Shown: positions 53,943-63,440 of the stretch, in pieces
How the letters are laid out: each line of letters starts with the position of its first letter
How positions within the stretch are numbered: position 1 is the first letter of the stretch
NCBI GenBank assembly: GCA_963756545.1
Contig: CAVWNY010000008.1
Coordinates: 496,001-560,000, forward strand
Direction of reading: 5' to 3'
Origin: DATFDN01 sp963756545
GTDB lineage: Bacteria > Pseudomonadota > Alphaproteobacteria > Acetobacterales > Acetobacteraceae
DNA: 64,000 bases
Made by a program: the position numbers and the translations under genes
The notes under the pieces: generated by a model
Database searches by the model: none
Seen by the model: the letters and a program-made list of their open reading frames with translations, nothing else
What the model was told of the DNA's origin: nothing

Positions 53943-55565
53943 ATGACCGAGCACGCTGCAAGCATACCCGACTCCGATCCGGATTTCGACGAGGCGGGTT
54001 ATCTGCAACTCTATCCCGACATCGCCGCCGCCGTGGCGAGCGGGAAGCGGCCGTCCGGGCTGGAGCACTGGCTCCGCTATGGCAAGGCGGAGGGACGGCA
54101 CTACGTCTCACGTCGTGATCGTTGGAGCCAGATCAGGATAGGCCCTTCCGCCGGCTTCGAGGCCGAGCCGTCCGCCGTGCCTCGGCACGCGATCGAGGCC
54201 GTCCTGCTGTCCGGGGACGGGCGGTTGTTCGTCGTCGGCTGGGCGGACGACCGGGCCGCGCCGCTCGCTGCTCTGCGTGTGGAGGGTCGGGGCTGGACGA
54301 TGCGGGTCCAGGCCGAGGCGTTGGCGCGGCTGACGCGCGACGACGTGCAGGCCGCGCTCGGCCACCCCGAGCGCCGCGCGTTCGGGTTCTTCGCATTGCT
54401 GAACGCGGGTGTCGGGTTGGCCGGCTCGGCCGAGTGCCGCTGCATCTTCGAATGGGAGGGCGGGCAACAGGCGGCGCTCACCGCCCCGATGCGGCAGACC
54501 ACGGCGGGCGATCTGCGTGAAACGGTCCTGGGCTTCGTGGCGAGGTCGGCGGCGGGCGGCGCGCAAATTCCGGCCATGCTGGCACTGGACGCGATGGCCG
54601 GGGAGCAGATCATCGCGCTCAATCGCGACGTTACCGCCAAGATCATCGCCGCACCGTTCGTGCAGCGGTTCGGCTCGCGCCCGCGCGCCTGCAAGGGCTC
54701 GATCATCGTCTGCCTATACGGCAGGCCCGAGTACCTCTTCATCCAGAACGCGCTGTTCTCCGGCAAGCCGGGCATGGAAGATTATGAATTCATATATGTC
54801 TGCAACAGCCCCGAGCTGTTGGAACGGCTCCTGAAGGAGGCGCGGTCGAGCGAGATCATCTACGGCTTGGCGCAGACCGTGATCGGGCTGCCCGCCAATG
54901 CCGGGTTCGGCGCAGCCAACAACCTGGGGTCGAGCCTCGCCCGTAGCCGCCGCGTCCTTTGCGTCAACCCCGACGTCCTCCCCAAGGATCCCAATTGGGG
55001 CAAGCGTCACACCGAGATTGTCGATGCGGGCGGCCCCGGCGCGAAGCTGTTCGGGGCGACCCTCTTCTACGACGACGGTTCGCTGATGCATGGCGGGATG
55101 TATCTCGACCTGGACACCGGCCTTACAATTCGTGACGGGGCCGTGGAGGCGCGTCGGTTCGCGCGGGTCGAGCATTACGGAAAGGGGGCGCCCCCGGACA
55201 CCGCTATCTATCTGCGGCCCCGGCCCGTGCCGGCCGCCTCCGGTGCGTTCCTCTCGGTGGATCGGGACTGGTTCGAGAAGCTGGGCGGCTTTTCCGACGA
55301 TTATGTGTTCGGCCACTACGAGGATGCCGATCTCTGCCTGCGCAGCCTGGACGCCGGGGTGCCCGCGTGGGTGCAGGACGTGCGGCTATGGCACTTGGAG
55401 GGGCGGGGGTCCGTGCGGCGGCCCGTGCATGAAGGCGCGAGCGTTGTCAACCGCTGGCTGTTTTCTCGCAACTGGGCCGACCACATCGCGGCCGATCTGT
55501 GTGGTCCGGCACCGCGAAACGCGCTGCTCTCGCCTGCATCCCTGATATCGGAGGATGCCGCATGA
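53943..55565 (+). CDS. GT2-type glycosyltransferase with an N-terminal repeat motif
   Basis: 540 residues. Residues 10-58 carry a FDEAGYLQLYPDIAAAV...LEHWLRYGKAEGRHY segment, a repeat-type module found at the N-terminus of alphaproteobacterial glycosyltransferases and surface proteins. A middle domain of unknown type (about 70-200) is followed by a GT2 fold with SIIVCLYGRPEY, NPDVLPKDPN and HYEDADLCLR (the ED of the DxD-like and base motifs). The product is probably a surface polysaccharide or glycosylated appendage. The stop overlaps the next glycosyltransferase start (ATGA). Confidence 0.85.
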   Translation: MTEHAASIPDSDPDFDEAGYLQLYPDIAAAVASGKRPSGLEHWLRYGKAEGRHYVSRRDRWSQIRIGPSAGFEAEPSAVPRHAIEAVLLSGDGRLFVVGWADDRAAPLAALRVEGRGWTMRVQAEALARLTRDDVQAALGHPERRAFGFFALLNAGVGLAGSAECRCIFEWEGGQQAALTAPMRQTTAGDLRETVLGFVARSAAGGAQIPAMLALDAMAGEQIIALNRDVTAKIIAAPFVQRFGSRPRACKGSIIVCLYGRPEYLFIQNALFSGKPGMEDYEFIYVCNSPELLERLLKEARSSEIIYGLAQTVIGLPANAGFGAANNLGSSLARSRRVLCVNPDVLPKDPNWGKRHTEIVDAGGPGAKLFGATLFYDDGSLMHGGMYLDLDTGLTIRDGAVEARRFARVEHYGKGAPPDTAIYLRPRPVPAASGAFLSVDRDWFEKLGGFSDDYVFGHYEDADLCLRSLDAGVPAWVQDVRLWHLEGRGSVRRPVHEGASVVNRWLFSRNWADHIAADLCGPAPRNALLSPASLISEDAA

Positions 55566-56935
55566 GCCGCCAACTCGCAAGCGCGCGGCACGAGCGGGCG
55601 CTTGCTCCCGGCACCGAGACGCAGCAACCCGCGGCGCCGGGGGCCGGCACGGGCCGACGCCTGCGCGTGCTGCTGATCAGCGTGCATCACCCGGAACTGG
55701 TGCGCGGGGGCGCCCAGCAGGTGTGCTACGAGCTGTTCGAGGGGCTGAAGGAACATCCCGGCTTTGATCCGATGCTGCTCGCCGGGATCGACGACAGCAC
55801 GCCTGCGCTGTTTCGCGCCGGCGCCCGCATCACCGGCTTCGACGGGCGCCCGGACGAATACCTGCTCCTCCAGCGTGACTACGATCATTTCTGGCACAAG
55901 ACATCCAACCCGCTGCTGATCGAATCATTCGCCGAGTTCCTGACGCTGACCCGGCCGGATGTCGTCCACTTCCATCACTTCATGAATGTCGGCATCGATC
56001 TTCTGACTTTGACGCGCCGGGTGCTGCCCGACTGCCGGATCGTGTTCACCTTCCATGAGTTCCTGGCCATCTGCCATGCCTATGGCCAGATGGTGCGTCC
56101 GCTCGATCGGTCGCTCTGCACGCACGCCTCGGCGGTGCGCTGCCATCAGTGCTTTCCGGAGCGCGCCCCGGAGACGTTCTTCGTGCGCAAGCAGTGGTTC
56201 CAGGAGCATCTGCGCGCGGTGGACGTGTTCACGGTGCCCAGCCGGTTCATGATCAAGAGGTATGCCGAGTGGGGCATCCCCGTCGAGCGGATCGTGCATG
56301 TGTCCAACGGACAGCAAAACCAGGGCGGCGGCGCTTGCGTCGAGGAGACGCGCGGGACCCGCAACCGCTTCGGCTTCTTCGGTCAACTGGTGGACGGCAA
56401 GGGCGTGGCGGTGCTGCTGCGCGCGGCGAGCCTGCTGCGGGCCCAGGGTTTCACCGATTTCGTGGTGGAGGTGAACGGCGACAATCTCCGCTACGCCTCC
56501 GAGGCCGGCCGGGCCGAGTTCGAGCGCTTCCGCGCCGAGGAGGAGGCGCTGCCGCAGGAACGCCAGATCGTCGCGTTCAACGGCCCCTACAATGTGGACC
56601 GTCTGCCGCGCCTGATGTCGCGGATCGACTGGTGCGTCGTGCCTTCCGTGTGGTGGGAGGTCTTCGGACTGGTGATCTCCGAAGCCTGGATGTTCCGCCG
56701 CCCGGTGATCGCGTCCGACGTCGGCGGCATGGCCGAGCGCGTACAGCACGAGGTGGGCGGCCTGCTGTTCGCGATGGGCGACGCCCGCGCGCTCGCCGCC
56801 ACCATGCACCGCGCCTGCACCGAGACGGGGCTGTGGGACCGGCTGGTCGCGAGCCTGCCCCAGCCACCGGCGCGGGAGGCGATGGTGGAGGGGTTCGCGG
56901 ACGTGTACGCGGGCGTGTCCTGCTCCGTCGCTTGA
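55562..56935 (+). CDS. GT4-type glycosyltransferase
   Basis: 457 residues with a GT-B fold. The N-terminal acceptor domain begins after about 35 disordered residues (LLISVHHPELVRGGAQQV) and contains DVVHFHHF. The C-terminal donor domain has FGFFGQLVDGKGV and the family's EVFGLVISEAWMFRRPVIASDVGG (Glu-rich donor-sugar site). CxxxC-type Cys in CTHASAVRCHQC suggests a small structural metal or disulfide site. It overlaps the preceding GT2 gene and is surely co-translated with it. Confidence 0.9.
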   Translation: MSRQLASARHERALAPGTETQQPAAPGAGTGRRLRVLLISVHHPELVRGGAQQVCYELFEGLKEHPGFDPMLLAGIDDSTPALFRAGARITGFDGRPDEYLLLQRDYDHFWHKTSNPLLIESFAEFLTLTRPDVVHFHHFMNVGIDLLTLTRRVLPDCRIVFTFHEFLAICHAYGQMVRPLDRSLCTHASAVRCHQCFPERAPETFFVRKQWFQEHLRAVDVFTVPSRFMIKRYAEWGIPVERIVHVSNGQQNQGGGACVEETRGTRNRFGFFGQLVDGKGVAVLLRAASLLRAQGFTDFVVEVNGDNLRYASEAGRAEFERFRAEEEALPQERQIVAFNGPYNVDRLPRLMSRIDWCVVPSVWWEVFGLVISEAWMFRRPVIASDVGGMAERVQHEVGGLLFAMGDARALAATMHRACTETGLWDRLVASLPQPPAREAMVEGFADVYAGVSCSVA

Positions 56936-56957
56936 GCGCGCTGCACGTCTTAGCGTT

Positions 56958-57095
56958 TCCCCAAGCTGATCGACGAACACCCGCAGCGCCTCGCTCGCGC
57001 GTCTGCCAGCCCGGCCCAAGATCGCGCAGCCGTTGGAGCACGTCCTGATCGATCCGCAGGGAGACCAGCCGTTTCGCGTTACCCAGGGGTTGCAC
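56958..57095 (-). pseudogene. BrnA-like antitoxin remnant
   Basis: The minus strand encodes KRLVSLRIDQDVLQRLRDLG followed by PGWQTR, the C-terminal ribbon-helix-helix of BrnA-type antitoxins. A one-base shift near 57000 then continues as RASEALRVFVDQLGET, which completes the family's end. The N-terminal half and any BrnT toxin gene are missing. It fills most of the otherwise empty gap between the GT4 gene and the enolase remnant. Confidence 0.6.
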
Positions 57096-57169
57096 CTCAG
57101 GTGAGCTTGGAGGTGCCGTCGCGAGGCTGATAAGCCTGCGGCGACTTCACCTCGTCGGAAGGACCACCC

Positions 57170-57388
57170 ATGAGGATCGTCGACGTCCGCACGCACCAAC
57201 TCCAGTGCAAGATCGAACGCCCGCTCCCGATGCCGCGGATGCTGGAGTTCGAGCAGACGGAGAACCCGTTCCGCGATCATTTGGCCTCGGCCTCGATCGT
57301 GCAGGTCGGCGGCGTGGTGGCGATCCCGGACAGGCCCGGGTTGGGGATCGAGATCGACCGCGCGGTGATCGAGCGGTTCGCGGCGTGA
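57170..57388 (+). pseudogene. Internally deleted enolase-superfamily (MR/MLE) gene
   Basis: The 72-residue frame begins as the normal N-terminus of a mandelate-racemase-type protein (MRIVDVRTHQLQCKIERP, preceded by GGAAGGA) and, from about residue 22, reads as its C-terminus (EFEQTENPFRDHL, then VAIPDRPGLGIEIDRAVIERF). The roughly 300 residues between, including all catalytic lysines and metal ligands, are gone. The frame is maintained across the junction, so an inactive 72-residue protein could still be made. Confidence 0.8.
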
Positions 57389-58146
57389 ACGCGATCGAGG
57401 TCAGTTTGCTCGTTGCCGCCTGCATCTTTGCCGGTGGGGTGGCGGGGCTATTCCTGCACAAGATCCTGCCCGAGGAGCACCTGACCAAGGACACGCTGGA
57501 CGTGGTGCGCCTCGCCATCGGCATGGTATCGGTGTTGGCCTCCCTCGTGCTCGGTTTGCTGATCGCGACCGCGAAGAGCTCGTTCGACACGACGGATACC
57601 GAGGTCCGCAATTACGGGGCCAGTCTGATCCTGCTGGCCGAGGTCTTTCGCGACTACGGCGCGAACGCGGGCGCGCAGCAAGGGCTGTTGCGCGCTTATA
57701 CCGAGCGGGTTCTGCACGACAACTGGCCGTCGAACGGGCCCCCCAGGACGCCCGGCGAGGACCGCGAGGCGGGCGCGTTGATGGAGGACCTGCGCGGAGC
57801 GATCCGCGGGCTGGCGCCGGTCGATGCCGGGCAGACCGCGCTGAAGGATCAGGCGTTGCAGATCAGTACCTCGTTGCTGCGGCAACGCTCGCTCATGATC
57901 GACCAGGCTGAACCGAGCGTGCGCCCGGCAATGCTGGTCATCCTGGTGATCTGGGTCGCGCTGATCTTCGTGGGCTTTGGGCTGAACGCGCCACGCAATC
58001 CGACGGTCATCGCCGCGTTCGTCGTATGCTCGCTGGCGATCGGCGGAGCGATTTTCCTGATCCTGCAACTTGACTCTCCGTTCACCGGGCTGATGCGGAT
58101 CTCGGACCGATCTATCGTGACGGCGCTGTCGCACATGCCGCCATAG
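57385..58146 (+). CDS. DUF4239 membrane protein
   Basis: 253 residues with four hydrophobic segments, two near the N-terminus (about 5-25 and 45-65) and two near the C-terminus (185-205 and 213-233), around a soluble helical middle (KSSFDTTDTEVRNYGASLILL). This is the DUF4239 (bestrophin-like) arrangement. Function is unknown; a channel role is suggested by fold similarity only. The start is a GTG overlapping the stop of the enolase remnant (GTGA), so its expression now depends on that transcript. Confidence 0.85.
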   Translation: MNAIEVSLLVAACIFAGGVAGLFLHKILPEEHLTKDTLDVVRLAIGMVSVLASLVLGLLIATAKSSFDTTDTEVRNYGASLILLAEVFRDYGANAGAQQGLLRAYTERVLHDNWPSNGPPRTPGEDREAGALMEDLRGAIRGLAPVDAGQTALKDQALQISTSLLRQRSLMIDQAEPSVRPAMLVILVIWVALIFVGFGLNAPRNPTVIAAFVVCSLAIGGAIFLILQLDSPFTGLMRISDRSIVTALSHMPP

Positions 58147-58240
58147 CGCGGCGCCGTCACCCGTCCCCGCCGGCGAGCACCTGAAGCTTGGATGCGAGGT
58201 CCTGGCGCTGATAGGGCGACTAGGGCAGCGGGCCGCGTCC

Positions 58241-59506
58241 CTACTCCGCCATCTCTGCGGCCCATCGGGTCAGGACGGCGCAGGCTGCGGCGAAGTCCTG
58301 CATCCGCATGGCCTCGTGCGGGTTGTGGCTGCCGTTCTGGTTGCGGACGAACAGCATCCCGGCCGGCACGCCCGCCTGCGCGAACGCCGCCGCGTCGTGG
58401 CCGCCTCCGGAGGCCATGCGGCAATGCGGCACGCCGAGCGCCGTCGCCGCGCTCGCCAGCGCGTCCCGCACCCCGGCATTCATCGGGCTCGGCGCGCTGC
58501 CGGTCTCCTCCCCCAAATCGAAGCGCACCCCGCGCCGCGCCTCGATGAGCGGCACCAGGCGGTGCAGCTCGGCGAACACCGCATCGACGTTGCCGGGATC
58601 GACGCTGCGAACGTCGAGCTGGAAACGCGCCTCGCCGGGCACCTTGGTGAAACCCGCCTCCTCGGCGGTGGCCAGGACGCAGAACGTGCAGACCAGCGTA
58701 TGGCCCCGCGCGTCGAGCGCCCCCCAATGGTCGTCGAGCCTCGTCGCCAGCTCGGCCAAGGCGATGGCGGCATCGCGGCGGTAGCGGCGCGGGGTGGCGC
58801 CCGAGTGGTTGTATTCGCCCGAGACGCGGGCGGCGCGCAGCCGGCGCGAGCCGGGGATGCCGGTGACGATGCCCACCGGGATCTCCTCGGCGTCCAGCAC
58901 CGGCCCCTGCTCGATGTGCAGCTCCACATAGGCGGCGGTGTTGTCGGGACCGAGCCGGCCGGCGCCGGCGCGCACCGCGTCCGGGTCGAAGCCCTGCGCG
59001 CGCATGTGCTCGGCGAGCGTGCGCCCGGTGTCGAGCCGGCGGACATCCAGCGCCTCGGCCGGCAGCCGCCCGAGTGCGGCGTGGCTGCCGGGGTAAGAAG
59101 TGGGAAACCACGCACCCGCCTCCTCGGCGCGGATCGCCAGCACGGTCACGTCGCGCGCCGGCACGAATCCCCCCGCCTGCATTCCGGCCACGACCGCCAA
59201 TCCGGCCAGCACGCCCGCCGCCCCATCGAAATTGCCGCCGCGCGGCACGGAATCGAGATGGCTGCCGAGCACGATCCTCCTCGCCGCGCGGTCCTGGCCG
59301 GGCAGCGTCATGTAGAGGTTGCCGGCGGCGTCGATCGCGGTGTCCAGCCGCTGGCCCTCGGCGGTCGCGCGCATCAGGTCGTGCGCCGCCTGCTCGCCCG
59401 GCCCGTAGGCGTCGCGGGTAACGCCGACGCCATCATAGGTGCGCTCCCGCAGGCCCTCGAAAAGACTGGCGGCGAGGTCGATGTCGGGGGTCAGGTTTGT
59501 GCGCAT
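58241..59506 (-). CDS. M20-type amidohydrolase (allantoate amidohydrolase/N-carbamoyl-amino-acid hydrolase-like)
   Basis: 421 residues. The metal site is visible in LGSHLDSVPRGGNFDGAAGV (His and Asp), AEEAGAWF (Glu pair; canonical EEE appears as EEAG) and HIEQGPVL, with GHDAAAFA and a C-terminal His (GSHNPHE). This pattern separates carbamoyl-hydrolases from dipeptidases. It would hydrolyse an N-carbamoyl amino acid or ureide. AAAGGA precedes the ATG at 59506; the frame is open to 59608. It diverges from the hydroxyacid dehydrogenase gene. Confidence 0.88.
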   Translation of the reverse strand: MRTNLTPDIDLAASLFEGLRERTYDGVGVTRDAYGPGEQAAHDLMRATAEGQRLDTAIDAAGNLYMTLPGQDRAARRIVLGSHLDSVPRGGNFDGAAGVLAGLAVVAGMQAGGFVPARDVTVLAIRAEEAGAWFPTSYPGSHAALGRLPAEALDVRRLDTGRTLAEHMRAQGFDPDAVRAGAGRLGPDNTAAYVELHIEQGPVLDAEEIPVGIVTGIPGSRRLRAARVSGEYNHSGATPRRYRRDAAIALAELATRLDDHWGALDARGHTLVCTFCVLATAEEAGFTKVPGEARFQLDVRSVDPGNVDAVFAELHRLVPLIEARRGVRFDLGEETGSAPSPMNAGVRDALASAATALGVPHCRMASGGGHDAAAFAQAGVPAGMLFVRNQNGSHNPHEAMRMQDFAAACAVLTRWAAEMAE

Positions 59507-59606
59507 GACGGTCCTTTCCGGCGGGCGGCCCAGCGTGGCGGCGGGCCTGAGCTTTCGCAAGAGAGCCGGCGTGGCCCATAAGTGGCCGGCCCTGGGAGAC
59601 CCGCGC

Positions 59607-60575
59607 ATGAAGCCCCGCCTGCTGTTCGCCGCCCTTCACACGCCCGACGTCGTCGCCCGCGCCCGCGCCGAATTCGACACGCTGGTGCATGAGGGCGAGG
59701 CGGACATGAACGCCGACGAGGTCGCCGACGCCGCGACGCGCCACCGGGCGGAGGGCATCCTGTTCGTCAATACGTTGCCCTTCAGCGCCGACCTCATCGC
59801 GCGCCTGCCTGCCAGCGTGAAAGTGGGCGCGACCAGCAGCGTCGGCCATGACCACATCGACGCGGCGGCGGCGAAGGCGCGCGGCATCGCCGTGACCAAC
59901 ACGCCGGGCGTCCTGACGGAATGCACGGCGGATTTCGCCTTCATGCTGCTGCTGGCCGCCGCGCGGCGGGCGCACGAGTACGACGCCATCATGCGCGCCG
60001 GCTGGCGCAGGCAAATCGGGCAAGGGGAGCTGCTCGGCGTGCGAGTGTGGGGCAAGACGCTGGGCATCCTCGGCATGGGGCGCATCGGCCAAGCCGTCGC
60101 GCGCCGGGCGCGCGGCTTCGACATGCGCGTGGTCTATCATGCCCGCCGACGTCTGCCGCCCGAGCAGGAACAGGGCGCGACCTATTTCGCCGATTTCCGC
60201 GCGATGCTGCCGGCGTGCGATTTTCTGTCCCTGCACGCGCCGGCCACGCCCGAAACCGACCGCATCGTCAACGCCGATACGATCGCGCTGCTGCCGCGCG
60301 GGGCCGTGCTGGTCAACGTCGCGCGCGGCGGGCTGGTCGATGAGAACGCGCTGCTCGCCGCGTTGACTTCGGGCCACTTGTTCGCCGCCGGCCTCGACGT
60401 GTTCCGCGCCGAGCCCGACTATGATCTCCGCTTCGCCGCGCTGCCGAACGTGATCCTGACCCCACATGTCGCCAGCGCCTCGGTGGAGACGCGCAACGCC
60501 ATGGGGTTCCGCGCCCTCGACAACATCGCCGCCGTGCTGTCGGGTCGCGGGCCGATGGACCCGCTGTGGACCTGA
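59607..60575 (+). CDS. D-2-hydroxyacid dehydrogenase (glyoxylate/hydroxypyruvate reductase-like)
   Basis: 322 residues. NAD(P) motif GMGRIGQAVARRARG, catalytic Arg in NVARGGL, Glu in FRAEPDYD (normally xxEP) and His in LTPHVASAS are present. The family reduces glyoxylate, hydroxypyruvate or related keto acids. GGGAG lies about 9 bases before the ATG at 59607. The M81 gene follows 14 bp downstream, so the two form an operon. Confidence 0.9.
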   Translation: MKPRLLFAALHTPDVVARARAEFDTLVHEGEADMNADEVADAATRHRAEGILFVNTLPFSADLIARLPASVKVGATSSVGHDHIDAAAAKARGIAVTNTPGVLTECTADFAFMLLLAAARRAHEYDAIMRAGWRRQIGQGELLGVRVWGKTLGILGMGRIGQAVARRARGFDMRVVYHARRRLPPEQEQGATYFADFRAMLPACDFLSLHAPATPETDRIVNADTIALLPRGAVLVNVARGGLVDENALLAALTSGHLFAAGLDVFRAEPDYDLRFAALPNVILTPHVASASVETRNAMGFRALDNIAAVLSGRGPMDPLWT

Positions 60576-60588
60576 AGAGGAGACGGAC

Positions 60589-62083
60589 ATGAGCCTGCGT
60601 ATCGCCATCGGCGGTTTCCTGCACGAGACCCACTCCTTCGCGCCCCGCCCCACCACCTACGACGACTTCCGCCATCCAAGCGGGTTTTCACCCCTTCAGG
60701 ACGGGCCGGCGCTGGTCGAGGCGCTGCGCGGCACCTCGGTGCCGGCGGCGGGCGCGATCGGTGTCCTGGCGGCGGAAGGGGTGGAGCTGGTGCCGCTGAC
60801 CTGGTGCTTCGCGAGCCCCGCCGGGCCGATCCAGGACGAGGCGTTCGAGCGCATCGCCGCGATGATCGGCGCGCGCCTGTCCGCCGCGCTCGACGAGGGC
60901 CCGCTTGACGGCGTCTATCTGGACCTACACGGCGCGGCGCTCGCGGAGAGCTTTCCCGACGCGGAAGGCGAACTGCTGCGCCGTGCGCGCGCGATCGTCG
61001 GAGCCCTGCCGCTGACAATCAGCCTAGACCCGCACGCGAACCTGACCCCGGCGATGGTGGCGCGAGCCGACGCGGTGGCGCCGTTCCGCACCTACCCGCA
61101 TGTCGATATGAAGGACGCGGGCGCGCGGGCGGCGCGGCTGCTGCTGGAGCGGATCAAGCGCGGGCGTCCTTGGGCACGGGCATTCCGCCAGCTCGACTTC
61201 TGGATGCCGATCGGCAGCCAGTGCACGCTGATGGAGCCGATGGCCGGGCTGATGGCGGAGCGCGCGGCGCTGGCCGAGGGCGTCGCCGAACTCGCCTTCT
61301 GCTTCGGCTTTCCGTACCTCCGATTTCCCGGATTGCGGCCCGGCGATCGCGGCCTTCGCCGAGACGCAGGCGGCGGCGGACGCCGCGGCAGATGCGCTCG
61401 CCGCGCGCGTGAGTGCGCGCGAATCCGATTTCGTGCAAGACACGCTGCCGGCGGCCGAAGCGGTGGTCGAGGCTTTGCGCGCGGCGGCCGGGTCGCATCG
61501 TCCCGTGGTGCTGGCCGACACGCAGGACAACCCTGGCGGCGGCGGGCACGGCGACACGACGGAACTGCTGGCGGAACTGGTCCGCCAAGGCGCACGCGGT
61601 GCGCTCGTCTGCCTCATCAACGACGCGGAGAGCGCGGCCGCCTGCCACGCGGCCGGCGAGGGGGGGAGCGTGGACCTGTTGCTCGGCGGCAAGTCGGACG
61701 GAATGCCGTTCGCCTGCGAGGCGCGCGTGCTGCGGCTGACCGAGGGGCGCTTTACGCTCACCGGGCCGATGAGCGCCGGCAACCCCGCCGACCTCGGTCG
61801 GACCGCGCTGATCGAGGTGGATGGCGTGCGGGTGATCGTCGCCAGCCGCAAGATCCAGGCGCTGGATCAGGCGATCATCCGCCATGTCGGGATCGAGCCG
61901 GCGGAATGCCCGATCATCGCGCTGAAGTCCTCGGTCCACTTCCGCGCCGACTTCACCCCGATCGCCGCCCGCATCATCGTCGCTATCGCCCCCGGCCCGG
62001 TGATCGCCGACCCGGCGAGGCTGAATTTTCGGCATGTGCGTGCGGAGGTGCGGCGGCGTCCACGGGCTGGCGGGGTGGGTTGA
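60589..62083 (+). pseudogene. M81 (MlrC, microcystinase C-like) protein, one frameshift
   Basis: The first part (to about 61317) encodes MSLRIAIGGFLHETHSF, DLHGAAL and SLDPHANLTPAM, the MlrC N-terminal domain with its metal-binding HET and DPHAN motifs. Translation in this frame then derails after FCFGFPY. The second frame, resuming near 61319 (SDFPDCGPAIAAF), carries the C-terminal domain with DTQDNPGGGGHGDTTELL and HFRADFTPIA. The combined protein would be about 497 residues, the family size. One extra C in TACCTCC at 61315-61320 explains the shift. It is either broken or a sequencing artefact. A ribosome-binding site (GAGGAG) precedes the ATG. Confidence 0.85.
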
Positions 62084-62266
62084 CCGTCGGTGCTTATCGT
62101 GCCGGATCGCCGTCCTGGTTCCAGCGTCTGCGCCGAAGCCAGCAGCGTGGGACAGTCATCAGGCGGGTTGCCGCTTGCCAGCATGCGGGCGAACGCCGCG
62201 TAGGGTCGGTGCTGACCCCGGCTGCGAGGAAACCCTGGAGCGCATTCCGGCGAACGCCGACCCCGC

Positions 62267-63259
62267 TCACCCTTTCGCCTTTGCCGGGGACGCCGCCTGC
62301 GCCTCGCCCCGCCGCAGCCGCCGCGCCTCGATCACCTGCCAGGCCACCAGCGCGGGTGCCCCGATGACGATGTCGCGGGCGCGGCGCAAGAACGACAGTC
62401 CGATGGACAGGTGCGCGGGCATCCCGAATATTTGGCCGATCAGTACATAAGACACCTCCTGCACCCCGAGGCCGCCGGGCACCAGGAAGGCCACGGCGAG
62501 CGCGCCGGACAGCAGGCCCTCGATGGCCATCGCGTTCAGCACGTCGATGTGGGCGCCGAGCATCCGATAGGCCATCCAGACCGTCACCCCACCGCCGATC
62601 CAGCCCGCCAAATGGATGCCCGCCGCGGTGCCGATGCGCCGGGGTTGGCTGAACAGGTGCTCGAAATCGTGCTGGATCACGATCGCCTGCCGCTCGGCCT
62701 TCTTCGCCCAGCGCGCGGCGATCCGCCGGCCGATGGCGTGGAACAGCCGGCCAGAATGCCGTTCCGCCCAGACCAGCGCCGCGACGCCGACGACGAGTAG
62801 CGCGAGGCCGATTGCCAGCGGCACCACCAGCGAGGAATTTCCTCCCCGCGACACCAGGATGACGAAGCCGAACAGGATAAATGGGATCTCGCCGATGAAC
62901 TCGGCGGCGATGTCGGCGATGCTGGAGGCAACCGCCAGATCCCACTTCACGCCGCCCAAGGTGATCGCGCGGGCGCCGAACGCCAGCGCGCCGACCTCCG
63001 AGAACGGCAGGATGTTGGCGCCGCCCTCGCGCACCAGCCGACCCCAGATCAGGGTCCGCAGCCGCGCGCCCGGGCAGAGGTGGCGCCAGGCGAACGCCAG
63101 CACGACGAACATCAGGAACTGCCAGCCCACCAGGATCGCGAAGCCGCCCCATCCGATGGTCGTGACCGCGCTCACGATCTTGCCGGCACCGAGCCAGATC
63201 ACCAGCCCGACGGCCAGCCCCACCCCGGCCAGGGCGAGCAGGATGGCGGTTTTTTTCAC
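62267..63259 (-). CDS. YbhN/HpnL-type (lysylphosphatidylglycerol synthase TM family) membrane protein
   Basis: 330 residues with eight or so hydrophobic segments. The family blocks WGRLVREGGANILPFSEVGALAFGAR (residue about 75-100) and LVPGGLGVQEVSY near 270 are present. Members are predicted flippase-like or lipid-carrier proteins; the HpnL branch sits with hopanoid genes, none of which are adjacent here. The start is a GTG at 63259, since the frame upstream is unconserved and no ATG is available. It diverges from amtB across about 250 bp. Confidence 0.8.
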   Translation of the reverse strand: MKKTAILLALAGVGLAVGLVIWLGAGKIVSAVTTIGWGGFAILVGWQFLMFVVLAFAWRHLCPGARLRTLIWGRLVREGGANILPFSEVGALAFGARAITLGGVKWDLAVASSIADIAAEFIGEIPFILFGFVILVSRGGNSSLVVPLAIGLALLVVGVAALVWAERHSGRLFHAIGRRIAARWAKKAERQAIVIQHDFEHLFSQPRRIGTAAGIHLAGWIGGGVTVWMAYRMLGAHIDVLNAMAIEGLLSGALAVAFLVPGGLGVQEVSYVLIGQIFGMPAHLSIGLSFLRRARDIVIGAPALVAWQVIEARRLRRGEAQAASPAKAKG

Positions 63260-63440
63260 GCGCGAGGACGCGGCATGGGCGGATCCGGGGAAGCTGCTCG
63301 GGGGGTTGGGAAACCAACGCGAGGTGAGGACGGGCGTTGCGGCGCCAGCAAAATAACCACCGCACGCCCGTTTTTTGTGCAAACGATCCGGCTCGCGGGC
63401 AATCCCGATGAATTCGCGTCGGGGGTGCCCAGGCACACGT

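Noticed and set aside
56149..57048. 299-codon frame overlapping the GT4 gene
   Set aside because: It is an Arg-rich shadow of the glycosyltransferase in another frame with no recognisable motifs.
63355..63385. NtrC enhancer site before amtB
   Set aside because: GCAC and GTGC half-sites are present, but they are 11 bp apart rather than the usual 7, so the match is too weak.
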